DNA of 64,000 bases from Bradysia coprophila (GCF_014529535.1 NC_050735.1:2976001-3040000), one strand, 5' to 3'; counted from the first letter of the stretch, positions 23,333-35,898 are shown. The notes: a model not told the origin generated them from the letters alone. Program-made: numbers and translations.

Positions 23333-23725
23333 TTAAGAGGGCAGACTAGGTGTGAAGTAGGCTATATATTGAAAAATTGGTTTTAAAATTAATGTAGACC
23401 ATTTAATGAAAATCTGTTCCAGCAATTAGATGAGCAATATGTTTATCTATCTCTAAAAAATGAAAAACGATTTACAATAAGCAACAGTTGGAAGAAAACC
23501 GATTTCCAAAAAAATATTGCATAGCCTAACTTTAAGCGACGTTCATATTTTGGAAATCGGTTTTCTTCCAACTGTTGCTTATTGTAAATCGTTTTTCGTT
23601 TTTTAGAGATAGATAAACATATTGCTCATCTAATTGCTGGAACAGATTTTCATTAAATGGTCTACATTAATTTTAAAACCAATTTTTCAAATACAGCCTA
23701 CTTCACACCTAGTCTGCCCTCTTAA
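23333..23725. mobile_element. Near-perfect 393-bp hairpin bounded by TTAA
   Basis: The left arm 23333-23512 and right arm 23548-23725 are reverse complements over about 178-180 bases with only about four differences, separated by a 35-base loop. The element starts TTAAGAGGGCAGACTAGGTG and ends with the complement, so TTAA can be read as the target duplication with TIR GAGGGCAGAC. That would be the insertion signature of piggyBac-like elements. It has no coding capacity. The arms are so similar that it must be young or maintained, and any transcript through it would form long double-stranded RNA. Confidence 0.9.
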
Positions 23726-23726
23726 G

Positions 23727-25025
23727 GGGCATCGATGCTTAGCTAAAATTGTTGCCTACATTTGCGTGTCTTGTACTTCATTTTTGATGATATCTCAGAA
23801 TCATTATTGAAAAATGTATGACCGCAATAACGACCACGAATGTGTTAGCTTTAAATAAAAATTAGTTTTGGTTGCAGTCGTTTGAAATGCTCTGAGAAAA
23901 GTCAGCAGTTTAACGAAATTTTCATAAACTGTTCAGTTTTCAGAGCGTCAGAGCTGGTCATACTGATACAACCAAATCTATTTTCTGTTGAAAGCTAACA
24001 CATTTCGTGGTCGTTATTGCGGTTATATATTTTTGAGAAAGGATTCTGATGGAAAGATATCATCAAAAGTTAAGTGACATGGATGCTCTGCTGAAAAGCA
24101 TACATTTAGGCGTTTTTTAACTGAATACTGAATTTTTGTTTACTTTTTGATGATATCTTTCCACCAGAATCCTTTTTTAGAAATATGCGACCACGGATGT
24201 GTTAGCTTTCAACGGAAAATAGACTTGGTTGTAGCAGTTTGACCAGCTCTGAGAACATCGAACAGTTTAATGAAAATTTTCTTCAAACTGCTCGCTGGTC
24301 GAGCGAAAACAACCAAAACTAATTTTTATTTAAAAGCTAATACATTCTTGGTCGTTATGGCGGTCGTACATTTAAAAGAAAGGATTCTGATGAAAAGAAA
24401 TCATCAAAAATGTGATACACGCAAATTTTAGCTAGTTAAGAGGCACCGGTACTCTGCCGAAAAGCATACATTTGGGCGATTTTTAAATCCTTTTTCAAAA
24501 ATGTACGACCGCAATTCCGACCACAAATGTGTTAGCTTTCAACAGAAAATAGATTTGGTTGTAGCAATTTGACCAGTTCTGAGAACAATGAGCAGTTTAT
24601 GAAAATTTCATTAAACTGCTCACTTTTCTCAGAACGACTACAACCAAAACTAATTTTTATTTAAAGCTAACAGATTCGTGGTCGGAATTGCGGTCGTACA
24701 TTTTTCGAAAAAGAATCTGATGAAAAGATATTAACAAAAATAGCATAGATTTGGGCGTTTTTTAAATACTCCATTTTAGATTATTTTTGATGATATCTTT
24801 TCATCAGAATCCTTTTTTAAAAATGTACGACCCGAGATTTTCATAAAATGCTTAACTTTCTCAGAGATGGTCAAACCGATACAACTAAATCTATCTTTTA
24901 TTGTAAGCTAACACTTTCGTGGCCGTACATTTTTCAAAAGGGATTCAGATGAAAAGATATCAAAAATGAAATAGACACACAAATGTTGGCTACAATATCA
25001 GCTAAGCATCTATGCATTAAGAGGC
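23727..25025. mobile_element. Foldback-like element of four successive palindromes
   Basis: The ends pair: GGGGCATCGATGCTTAGCT... on the left and AGCTAAGCATCTATGCATTA on the right. Inside are four consecutive palindromic units of roughly 280-375 bp (about 23740-24115, 24115-24480, 24474-24755 and 24755-25010). Each carries the same words in both orientations: TTTTTGATGATATCTTTTCA, AATGTACGACCGCAAT, CGACCACGAATGTGTTAGCT, AACTAATTTTTATTTAAAGC and CTCAGA. The unit junctions share CATACATTTGGGCG. There is no open frame of note. The arrangement resembles foldback elements with iterated inverted repeats. Confidence 0.8.
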
Positions 25026-25087
25026 CTCAAACTCATTTGGGTTGAGTCACACGAGTCGTTCAGTGTGAGCATCGTTGCACAAACTAA

Positions 25088-25330
25088 GTGAACTCTAGGA
25101 CATTTATTACGAATGCGACATACTCGCTAGACGAATTCCATGTGAGTTTTTGTCTGACACGGAAAGGTGGAACTCCAATACATGTCCACGGGACCTACAT
25201 TTTTAAAAGACGTCACAACCACTCACCCAAAGTGTCCATATGGAAAAGGCGGCATTGGGTGTACAAAATAAAAGATGAAGACATTTGCTCAAAAACTGGC
25301 TCAATATTCTTTCGTTTGAACAGGAAAAGG
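25088..25330 (+). pseudogene. Orphan FLYWCH-like exon or relic
   Basis: An open frame of 81 codons contains RKGGTPIHVHGTYIFKRRHN, then VSIWKRR and ICSKTG. The spacing of KGG, G-x-Y-x-F-x-(K/R) and a single W recalls a FLYWCH zinc-finger domain, the type found in mod(mdg4)-like exons. However, the cysteine normally after the W is replaced and the rest is degenerate. The frame ends at GAAAAG|GTGAGC, a good donor site. It sits just outside the foldback-like element. It could be a decayed exon, a transposon-captured domain or chance similarity. No partner exon was found. Confidence 0.28.
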
Positions 25331-25339
25331 TGAGCATAA

Positions 25340-26269
25340 AAATCTTTTTTGATATCTTCACATACATGTTTACCGGATAATAAATCGCGCTTATCAGTGT
25401 TTTACGTTGAAACTTGCAATGACAATTTTTCTTTACTGGAAATTATTTATCTTTGTCATTTAAAAGACATCTTATCAGGTAAAATATAAATGTAAGTAAA
25501 TAGATACGGCACAATCAATCGCTGTCTGAACAATCCACCGTAGCTCCACCGATCGTATAATATTCCTCAATTTAATAAATAATTTTCCAGTAAACAATTT
25601 TTCGTTCAAAACCTTATTGTTCAGATAGAACATTTTCGAAAATTGAATTTATCGCTCCAACTACCATACGCCTTTCGTTTTCGCGTTTTGAGGTACGGAC
25701 GTTTATTTATAGAGCGTTGTAAACAGACCATATATTTCTTACAACAGCAACAAAAAAAAGAGTTTTAATTGCATTCAAATAACATTGTTAAATTTTATCG
25801 CTATGACTCATAATCACATCTAAGAAATGTTATCATCAAAGTAACTGAGTAATAGATTTTGCAACGACAAAATGAATAAACAAGAAGACGGTATGGTATA
25901 CGACCGAGAGATATTTTTTTTATTCGATCATAACAAAAGTAATTCGCGGTAGATAGTTGTTTATCGACAACTAATTTAATTAAGAATAAATCATATTACG
26001 TTCGAGAATGTATATGCGGAAAGCATCGCTATAGCAATATATTTAGAGGGAAAATGATGATTCCGCTATACAAATAATGAATTTAGCGAAAAGACTCAAT
26101 TTTGATGGATTTCTTCACAATATGATGATGGTTTTCATCAGCAATATGTCTTAGTTACGGGAATTATTGATTCACAAATTCAATATTACAACGTGGTTTA
26201 TAATTCGCTTATATGAAATGATATGTGCCACCGTTAGATGTAACAGCAAAGTTCGGTGGCGGGATATTT
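25340..26269. other. AT-rich DNA, no gene seen
   Basis: There is no exon-like stretch and no definable repeat. Confidence 0.5.
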
Positions 26270-27500
26270 ATACACCGCTAATATCGTCAGGAACGATATT
26301 ATCACTACAGTCGACGATAATATCATTTTTTGAATATTGGTATTGTTTTTATCGTTTTTCGGACGATATTATCGTTCTAAGAATTTCATAGATATTAGAT
26401 GATATCGCGGAGGCTTTGGACTTCGTTGTAAAGTTGGCAAAACTTCTTAAAATGTCAACAGGAGAATCACGATCAAAGCAATACTTGACGCAAAGCATAA
26501 GCCTCGCTATACAAAGGACAAATGCTGCCCGTATAATGGGAACATTTAAATACGATGAGCAATTGGATGAAATTTTTTATATTTTATCAAACGCTTTATG
26601 TTACAATTGCTAAAAGTTTCTTATGTGCAGAATGAGCACCAGCTGAATATCACCAGCTGGTGTACAAACAAAAACACTTTGTATTGTATACAATTCAAAA
26701 ACAACCTACACACAGTGCATTTCTACGTTAACGTCATGTGTTTTGATTGTTTATCATACAATAAGTGTGTGTTAGCAGAACCAGTTGGTGATATTCAGCT
26801 GGTGCTCATTCTGCATATGAAAAATATTTACAGGCTGTAGTCAATATGGAATATTTGTTATAATGGAGGACGCTAGCCACCTGCAAGTGGACCATATGAA
26901 AAAAAAAGTCGTGAAAAATGTGCACAGATTTATATTTTGTCAATAGATTTTTTCCAGCTCAATGTCGCTAGCTTCCTGCAAATCAGAACTACGGATTACA
27001 GTAATAAAATACAGATCCGGACCACCTTTTAGAATAATAATCATAAAATCAATAGAAAATTGGCTCGTCCATGTGTATACATTCACAATTGGTCGCCATT
27101 TTTGACGGGTCATTATTGTTGGAGATTATTGTAAGTGTCGGGAATTACAGTTATTGGCCAAATAAGCTGGCTCCCTCTAATAAAAAAAAGAAGTTTTGGA
27201 CGATAACATCGTTCTGATTGTTATTCGTTGTTTTCGTTTTGGACGATAATATCGTCCTTTGTGATAATGTCGTTTTAAATTGAGTTCTTTTGGAAATAAT
27301 TTGGCCGATATTGTCGTCTAGATTGTTTTCAAAGAACTAAATTTAAAACGAAGGACGATATTATCACCCAAATCGATAATATCGTCCCAAAAATTATCGT
27401 CCAGGACGATAATATCGTCCAACAGAACGATAGAATCGTACAGAAAATGATGATAACTATAATCCAGCGGATATTTTTCTGGATGATATTATCGTTTTAT
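26270..27500. repeat. Cluster of ACGATAATATCGT palindromes
   Basis: Roughly ten copies of a short palindrome (GACGATAATATCGTCC and variants such as ACGATATTATCG) occur in two groups, 26283-26405 and 27193-27500, with almost none between. Copies vary by single substitutions. In the right group, 27275-27350 forms a larger inverted repeat (TTTAAATTGAGTTCTTTTGG paired with AAAGAACTAAATTTAAAACG). The interior contains the MITE at 26626-26815. It looks like a repetitive element split by insertions, or a cluster of binding sites. Confidence 0.7.
26626..26815. mobile_element. 190-bp MITE with TATG target duplication
   Basis: Terminal inverted repeats of about 36 bp start TGCAGAATGAGCACCAGCTG and pair with the right end ACCAGTTGGTGATATTCAGC...CTGCA. 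TATG precedes (26622-26625) and follows (26816-26819) the element. There is no coding capacity. The CACCAGCTGGTG word inside each arm is itself palindromic. Confidence 0.75.
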
Positions 27501-30500
27501 AGTTATTTATACTACAAGAACTGTAAATGGTATTTTATATTCGAAAAATGGTTCGAGGTGAACAAAACAAAAAATCAAAAAGTAGGTTGATGAACAAATG
27601 ACTTTACCTTCTAGTCTGCAGACTTCTATGGCTTCGATTATCGAAGTTCGATATAATTTTGACAATTTTCATTTCAATAGAAATCTCGTCAGTGGCTGGT
27701 TCTTAGATGTTAAAGACTGTAAATTCAATTTAAAATGTGCTGAGTGATTTCTGAATTCAATTCAATTTTGTCGAATAAAAACTCAATATATTTGAAACAT
27801 TTCATTTATTTATTTTAAAAAAATTGATCAATTGCAATGAATAGTTTGAAAATTAAAAAGAAAATCACAATAGAAAGTAATCATTGTAATGGTCGTCATA
27901 TAGGTCTTCCAAATATTAAAACGCACAATACCATATTGTCCACCTCAACGTTACTGCATTGCTTTTCAAACTATTGTTCGCTTATTATATTACAACATAC
28001 ACGAAGCCATTAAAAATCTAATGGTACACGTTCGATGAAAGTACCATCGTTTCCATTTTTGCAGCAAGTTTTTATTATCACAAATCCATCAACGTAAAAT
28101 GCATAGATGTGTAATAGTCTTTCCAGTCTTTCACTCTTTCGAAACAATAACAATTTTTCTTTCAAGATTCAAATTTCATTGAGAAAGTGGTTGTTTGTGT
28201 ATTCGAATTGAAATGCAAACATTATAAGACATTCCAAAAGAGCTCACTGAAGCATAAATTTAATGACTTTGATGCACACTGATTCAACAATTTAATTTAT
28301 TTCTTGTAATGTCTCTCAAGTTCATTACAGAAAATTTACTTGAAGATGTTGTGCAATGTGAAAGACTTTTTTGTGCAAGTGAATTATGAGATTGAATGTA
28401 TATAATTACGGACAACCTTCGGCGGGACTGGGTAGACTGAAATACCTACAGACAGACCTTCTATATAATAACACTTAGATTCCCATAGCTTCACTAAGGT
28501 TAACTCGGGTTACTCACTTACCCCAGCTTCCCTTTCGGGCTGCACTTAGTATTTCACAGGGAACCACAATTTAAGATTAACCATAATTTGTGGAGAGGCG
28601 TATAGTTTCCGTATAGAATTGTATTCCAATCTATAAAGCTACATCTTAATTGTACATATTGCTCTTACTGAATAGCCTAGCCATTCACGAGTGTATTATG
28701 CAGAATGTATGCAAATTGAATTCTTGCGTAAAATGTATGGAAATCGGAATTGGTTTGGACAATAATATTCAAATATCGGTCGTCCCAGTTCATATTTCCG
28801 TGCTTCAAATAGGTTTTGATATAACAAGATTTCTTATGAGTTCTATATAGTATCGCAGTAAATTAAGAGTAAATTCGAGAAAACTTCGAGCAGTCCAGAC
28901 TGGTCATACTGTAAATTCGGGCGATTCCTGCAGGGATTTTTGGATTTTTGTATGAAATTTTAACACAGGATCTTCGTAGTTGTTTTTTCTTTTTTCGTAG
29001 TTGTGCCAGTCCGAGCAACACGTATGTGTGGATAGCCCGTTGCTAAATTGCAACGTATAAAATGCAACCTTCATATGGCCCCGTTAATTCAATAAAGTAT
29101 GTATCAATAAATGAGACTTACTACTGTCACAGCTTGGAATGACGATTTATTTCACTCAGATCGTCACGAATCTCGATTCCAGATTAGCTGTTCCAAGTTC
29201 TTGCGATTTTACTCTTAATTAGCCCTTCATTCATTCGGAGGATTAAACCATCTCGCTTTTATTAGTTACCTTACCAATATTGCCCTTCATTCATTCAGAG
29301 GATTACGCTTCTATGAATTGCACAAAATGAAAAGTTTTTGAAAGCTAGTGTTGGAATTATGTGAATTCGATAGATGTAAAAATACTTTCGTAAAAAGTAT
29401 GAACATTTGGTCATATGCCTGGCAGCAGTGGATTTAAGTCAAATATGAAGTCTAAAAGATACAGAGGTTGTTTTCCAATTTCACCTCTGTCTGTTTTTGC
29501 GTCTTTCATTTTGAATTTCATTTCAATATTTGATGATATTAATCTTGTTGGTTTATCAAAATCTATTAGAAAAGTGAGTATTGGGTATGGTTTTTGTGTA
29601 GTTTTATAGAAAATGAGTTTACCGATAATTAAAAACCAGAGCTTTCAATTTTATCAAAGCTTTAATAAAAAAAACGACAAACAACCACCAGAGGCTTGGT
29701 TTCCGAAAATGTTAATTTAAAAAATGTTAAATTCGAAACGAAAAATAATTGAAAAATTGGTTTTATATGAAAATATAATTAGCCTCACTACTGTCAAACA
29801 CACGCACCACACAGACAACAGCGGTTCCAGTAATTAAAATTCCTGTGAAAGCTTTTGTGAAAATGGTTGTCCCTTTTGATTACGAAATTTAGACGCCTAT
29901 AAGCTTTGAGGACATTGAATAAAATATATTCCTGAACGAAGGTTATTTTGCGGCACGAATTTTAATAATTCAAAATTATTACACTTTCAAACGTTGAGCT
30001 AAACAAAAAGTTCAACAAAATGTTTATTCGAATAATAAAATAGAAAATGATAAAGAGACATGCGATACATCCATACACACAAAAAAAAATAGTCTTACGA
30101 TCTACGATATTATGTCGTTCAAAACAAAACGACCGGGAAAATAGAGGGAATTTAATTCCACCAGTTTAGTTGTATTATATCCTTCGGTGTATACAACATT
30201 CTATTGATCAACATCAACATGATGCGATGTATATAATTCGTACCCTTTTTTTTCATTTTATATTATTTTTACTTAGATGCAATAAAACAGCAAAGGCAGC
30301 TGTCATATTATTTGTGTATATTATGTGGGAAAACATGTGCATAATATATAAGCGAACGATGTTTAATACATAACGTAATAAAAAGGTGGAGTGACAAGGT
30401 ATGCATGTACTTACGGAACCTTAGTGATGATACAGTTAAGGATTTTTGTTGAAGAAATTTTTTTTTGTACAAAAGAAAACAAAAACCAACCATCGACTTC

Positions 30501-33020
30501 AACGGTTTATCGTACAACATTATCTTATACTACAGAACCAGGTCTGACAAACTTAAAACATTTTTCCTGTAATTAACTGAATAGGTAAGTTGTTGAAAGT
30601 GGATCGCTGGATTATTAATATGTTTTACGACATAGAAGTTACGGTAGTACGCTAACCTGTGCACGAAAATGTGGAAAATAACAAAACTTGAAATTTCAAA
30701 CTATGATCACATATTTGTGGACATGCCTGAAGACATACCTTCCTGATTATGTCGGATTGGCAATGATTAATTGTGATTATTGCAGAGATTATTGTGGAAT
30801 CTTTCTTGTTTAAAATAAATTTTGTTACGAAGGGATTTTCCTGAGTTAGGGTAAACAAGAAAATCTCATATAATCACACAAAAAATCGTTACCCCAATTG
30901 TCCTCTAAGACATGCCATAAACATTTTCAAAAGAAAAATAAAACCAAAAGAAAAGACGAACATCTGCCCGGTCTTAAATTAAATTCAATTGGTGGTTGCG
31001 ACGGTTTCATTCAAATATTTTCGTTGAACGAATTCAGCAATAAATTGCACTGAATAAACACAATTCATGCAACGAATAATACTACTCCGATGACAAATGA
31101 AATAATTGAAATCAATTAGCGGTTAAACGATCGTCAAAATTAAATTGTTCATCTCAATCCCATCTGATTAAAACACTACAGAGATTTGATACATGCAGAA
31201 GAGCTCACTCACCTTATTATGTTTCCTCTTGCCTTGAATGAACTTTCAAGGCCTTTTCTGTTGACAATCCAAATTCACCAAAAAGAAAATCGATTAAATG
31301 CTTTCACTTTCAATCACAACAACTCAACCGTTTACAATTATTTGTTTTCAAAAATATTTAATTTATTAGAAAAACTTTAGATTTCCAGTGATCGAACAAA
31401 TTCAATGAACGGCTTAAATTTCGGTTATTATTTATCTTGACTTATAATAGTGGACGAGTACACATTTCTTTCTTTCAGGTATCTTTTACAATAACTTCAC
31501 ATTGGGCGCGACTTCATTCAAGTCACAAATCTTATAACACACTGCTCGTAAAACAGTCACTCTCAATGAAAATCTGAAATCAAACTGAATTATGAAAGTA
31601 TTGGAGGAACGTGTCGAACGTGTGTATAAAGAAGACTGTGTGTTTTTTGAAATTGTTTTTAATCTACGTTAGATGGCGGAACATGTAAAATTGTAGTGCG
31701 ACTCTAGTACTGACTTTTGTTTATTTCCGTTGTGAGTCCGTTTCTTTCCTATACTACATGTGTGTTCTAAAAGAAATGGCTTAGACAGCCGGCGCCAATG
31801 AAAATATAAACCAGTTATGGTCTGTATGGTCTCATGAGAGGTGAGTTTGTTTATATGAAATCGCTATGTCCTCCGCTCCATATAATATACAAAGCTTGAC
31901 ATTCGATACGGCACTTTCAGACATTCATTTATTTGTATTATTTGTGGATTGGCATTTCAAAAGTTCATATTCTTTAAGATTATCTATTTTCCTTATTAAA
32001 TTCTTAGGACACAGAAAATTCACTAAGTTACTGGAGTTGCCACTAGAATATTCGGGTTTCACTGCCTTCTTAACTTAGTGTCTCTTGTCTTAACCTGTTC
32101 TTTCAGGACCTAGCTTTTTTATTTCTAGAATGGGTTAAGACACTTACGAAAGCAGCAAAATTGACCGATACAGCGGATTTTTTTACAAATAAAAGAATCA
32201 TAAAATTTACTGACATATTCCTGGCCAAGACATTCTTTAAATCGATTTTTCACCATGAAGCCATGATGGCTCATTTTTGATCAAATGGAGAAAAATGTAG
32301 ACCACGACCAGATCTACATTTTTCTTGAAGTCAATCTACATGAAGTCAATCGGCCATATGGTTTGGAAGAAATGGTCGAAAAACTGAAAAGTCTCTAGAG
32401 AATACTACGGAAAATGCACTTCAATCAACGCACTTCAAGCATGAATAGGGTTGTAAAACCATTTCATACAAGTGCTTGAAACATCGAGTGGTCGAGAGAT
32501 GAAACATGAAAATTATATGTTTTTTGGACACATGGGTAGCACGTAAAAGTTAAATATTGTTATCGTCGATTTACTTAATATCCACCTCCATGAGAGACGA
32601 ATCTTCGTCGAAAGGAAGCTTCCATCATCATCTGAGCGTTTGAATCAATTGAAATTCTGTACTAGTTGATTTCCGTTTACTACTAAAACAACAGTGACAG
32701 TGACATTTCAACTATTTGACGTACAAAAGGGACATTGTTAGTTTTTCAAATCCATCAAAAGACCGTAAACATTAATTTTCAACAAAAATATTAACTCGTT
32801 TCGAGTATTGATCCCATAATCAACTGGATGCCGACTTACACTAAGTCAAGATGTTGAATTTGCATTAAATGCAGGTTCATATTTCATAGTTACTCTAATT
32901 GTCCAGAAAAACCAAAAACATTGTTTTGTCTGTGCTTCGTCGATTGTAAAATCAAAGAAATAATTATCGACAGGACTCGTCGGACTCGATAAATTTTCGC
33001 CAAACAGTTAACCCTCAACT
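27501..33020. other. Long AT-rich intergenic region, no gene assembled
   Basis: No coding exon could be supported over 5.5 kb. The two 23-base words GCCCTTCATTCATTCGGAGG-type at 29223 and 29283 are a direct repeat 60 bases apart. At about 28985-29110 there is a motif-rich stretch ending CAATAAAGTATGTATCAATA that could be a decayed LTR, but I cannot define its ends. At 32083-32110 GTCTTAACCTGTTCTTTCAG matches the terminal repeat of the element at 37197-37327. The final 200 bases hold the likely promoter of the kinase gene, without a clear TATA box. Confidence 0.4.
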
Positions 33021-35092
33021 ATGCTGTTCGAAGTGTTCATCATCTGTACGACCGTATTTTCATTGTGGATAATCGGAAAATTGTTGGTTCTATTGGATGT
33101 TGTCTATGTGCCGAAAAAGAAGTGCGTCCATCTCTGGCGATCGGCGAAACATTTGAATCAGGTTTCCATCACTAAATCCTCTTAATTCGACCACAATTCA
33201 CAAAAAAAGTTTAAATTTTAAGGCTGTCTACTGTTCCATTTGTGAAATAATGTTGACGTCCACCGGATTCTACTGTGAATCGTGTGGAGTCTGTGCCGAT
33301 TCCCAGTGCATTCACTCAGCCGAGCTGGTACTGAAATGTAAAGAAAATTATACCCAATCATCGCCAACCGATAAAACCATTCGTGATCAGATGCATATGT
33401 GGATCAAAGGGAATCTAACACAAGTCTATGAATGTTGCGTGTGTCAAAGGGACATTGACTATCACGGTCGGCCAGGACTCTATGGTACAAAATGCTTGAA
33501 CATTTAACATCATCGACAATTTTCCAATCATTTACGTCTATCGTATAGGGTATCGATGTTGTTGGTGTCAGCGTGGTGCTCATGTGAACTGTTTCGCAAA
33601 GGCGTCTGACGATAACGTCTGTGATTTCGGCAGCTATCGCAATCTAATAATTCCTCCGAATCATGTCTTCATGAAACGGCGACGTCTTCAACGCATCACA
33701 AGCATTGTAACACCCGATTGGCTTGACTGGAAGCCACTGATTGTCGTAGGTATGTCTGCTTTCCGCTAATCATCCAACCCCCGTTTCGGCCGAGCGCTAA
33801 ATCTTTTTATAATTTTGAACAACAGCAAATTTGAAATCGGGCGACAGCACAGCCGCTGGTGTAATGGCAACGTTTCGAAGGTATTACATGTCCGACTAAA
33901 AACAATTTTCATTTCAAATGTGATTCGTTTAACTTTCGCAGTGTTCTAAATCCAATTCAAATCTTCGAATTGAGCACTTCCGGACCAGAGGACGCACTTC
34001 GTTTGATCAGCAAAATACGATCCGTACAATGTCGCATACTAGTAGCGGGTGGCGATGGAACAGTTGGATGGATACTGAACGAATTAGTTCGGAAAAATAT
34101 CAAACCTTTGCCGGAAGTGTCCATAATGCCAATTGGAACGGGAAATGATTTGTCTCGGGTCCTTAATTGGGGCGGTGTACCGCCACAAGAGCTGAATCCA
34201 ATGGAATTGTGTGAGAAGGTGAGTTTTCATCTTTTTGGGCCAGAGTGCAATTCCTTGGTTTCAATTCCGTTATCATTTCATGTTAGATCCAATCTGCTGA
34301 AATGGTTTATCTAGATCGTTGGCATATTGACATTGAAGGTCGTCGAAGCCGTAGATTGCATATGAATTGGTTGCCGCATCGAAAACTGCAAATGTATAAC
34401 TACTTCAGCATTGGGGTCGATGCCCAGATTGCATTGAATTTCCATAAAGCCAGAGACAGTCCGTTTTACATTTTCAGTAGTCGGATTTTGAACAAGGTAA
34501 GCGCCAGCGATTGGCTTTTAAGTTATACGAGACGAGGGGTGTTCGCACTGCTGAGAAAAGATATTCAAACGAAATCATTAAAAATTCGTTTCAGATTCTG
34601 TACCTCGGCTTCGGAACGCAACAGGTTTTGGACCAGTACTGCGTTGGTCTTGAGAAGAAAATCATGCTGTACATCGACGAGAAAAACATCGAATTACCGG
34701 AACTACAGTCGGTTGTGGTCTTAAACATCGATTCATGGGGCGCCGGCGTGAAACTATGGCGTATGATAACAGTTTTCTCATTTGCTCCTTAAAACCTTAA
34801 AACCTCAATTAAAATCGATCTTTCAGAAATGAGCTCCGATGACAACGACACGCGATCACACAGCATCTCCGATGGTGTCATCGAAGTGATGGGCATCGTT
34901 TCTTCCTTTCATATGGCGCAGCTGCAAGTTGGTTTGAATAGACCAATACGACTGGGCCAAGGACGTAAAGTGCGAATAGTGATTAGGGAACCGTTTCCCG
35001 TGCAGGCGGACGGAGAGCCGTGGATACAAACGCCGTGCGAAGTGAATATTTCCTGTAATGGCCAGGTGAAAATGCTGAAATGTACGGCATGA
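33021..35092 (+). CDS. Dgkepsilon: Diacylglycerol kinase epsilon
   Basis: The enzyme phosphorylates diacylglycerol to phosphatidic acid, using ATP, at ER/plasma membranes in phosphoinositide turnover. Eight exons join in frame: 33021-33161, 33223-33484, 33549-33749, 33826-33880, 33942-34218, 34287-34496, 34595-34760 and 34827-35092. They give 525 aa, close to the family's 530-570. A hydrophobic N-terminal segment (about 2-28), typical of the epsilon isoform, is followed by two C1 cysteine-rich domains (about 37-87 and 105-160). Next come the catalytic domain with the ATP-binding loop GGDGTVGW at 256-263 and MPIGTGNDLSRVLNWGG, then the accessory domain with NYFSIGVDAQIALNFH and LNIDSWGAGVKLW. 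The C-terminus is the expected phosphatidylinositol-cycle kinase tail. Introns are 55-110 bases. All expected core residues seem intact, so it should be functional. Start chosen: the first ATG, directly before the membrane segment. Confidence 0.95.
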
Positions 35093-35310
35093 ACATTGTC
35101 ATCCAAATAAGACATCACGAATTCCAAATTTAAGTTTAGCATTGGTGTATGTGGGAGGGTGCAGTGATGGGTGAATGGATATCTAATGAATCTCTGTATT
35201 TATGACTGTTTGATGTTTTATTTATTTAGAATTGTATTTCTAATAATTTATTTGTATGCGAGTGGCTTAGAGATGCTTTGTACACACTGAGGCACGTGTG
35301 GATCAACGAA

Positions 35311-35316
35311 AATAAA
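35311..35316 (+). terminator. Poly(A) signal of the kinase gene
   Basis: AATAAA lies about 220 bases after the stop codon of the diacylglycerol kinase gene, in an otherwise T-rich stretch. It is the first canonical signal on this strand after the stop. Confidence 0.55.
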
Positions 35317-35373
35317 TTTTTATTTTCAAAACTTATAATCCTAAAACGCAATTGTTTGATCACTATGGCTGTC

Positions 35374-35432
35374 GCAAAATAACAATCTCCAGACAATTAA
35401 GGTATTTAATTGTCTGGAGATTGTTATTTTGC
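35374..35432. repeat. Perfect 27-bp-arm palindrome
   Basis: The arms 35374-35400 and 35406-35432 are exact reverse complements (GCAAAATAACAATCTCCAGA...) with a 5-base loop GGTAT. A third partial copy (GGCAAAATAAAAATCTCCAA) lies at about 35464. It may be the fused ends of a small MITE. Confidence 0.85.
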
Positions 35433-35682
35433 CTTGAGGGATTATAGCCCTTGCCCTGCCTCTTGGCAAAATAAAAATCTCCAAACAAGGACGTAATGTA
35501 CTATTACACATTGGTCAAACAACAATAATACTAAGACCGGTTGGCCCTTATCATTTCGTATAACAAATTTTCTTCATTGTAAGCGATTTTTGCATTAAAC
35601 ATCATCGAGTCACTTGTCAAGATCAATCAAAAAGAGTGAAATTTCAGCGGTTACGCTCCGAATTCCATAGGACCTGACTGCT

Positions 35683-35861
35683 TTATGCTCAAAACAAACG
35701 AGGCATTGGAAACGTGTTTTGGTCCTATTTTTCATGACGAAATTTTCGAAACTGTCACATGAAGTTAGAACTTTTTCTATTCAAAATCGCGACTGCTGCA
35801 TCTGTCAATGAAAACTAGGATCAAAATACGTTTTCAATGCCCCGTTTGTTTTGAGCATTAA
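35683..35861. mobile_element. MITE with ~55-bp inverted arms
   Basis: The left arm reads TTATGCTCAAAACAAACGAG then GCATTGGAAACG, and the right arm ends CCCCGTTTGTTTTGAGCATT. Arms pair with a few mismatches through TTTTGGTCCTATTTTTCATG. It is non-coding. Confidence 0.7.
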
Positions 35862-35898
35862 TTCATTGATTCAGATTCAAGTGCCTAAGACACCTATT

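Noticed and set aside
29222..29310. Direct repeat GCCCTTCATTCATTC and preceding AATAAA region as LTR or primer-binding site
   Set aside because: Ends cannot be defined, there is no matching second LTR and no coding domain nearby.
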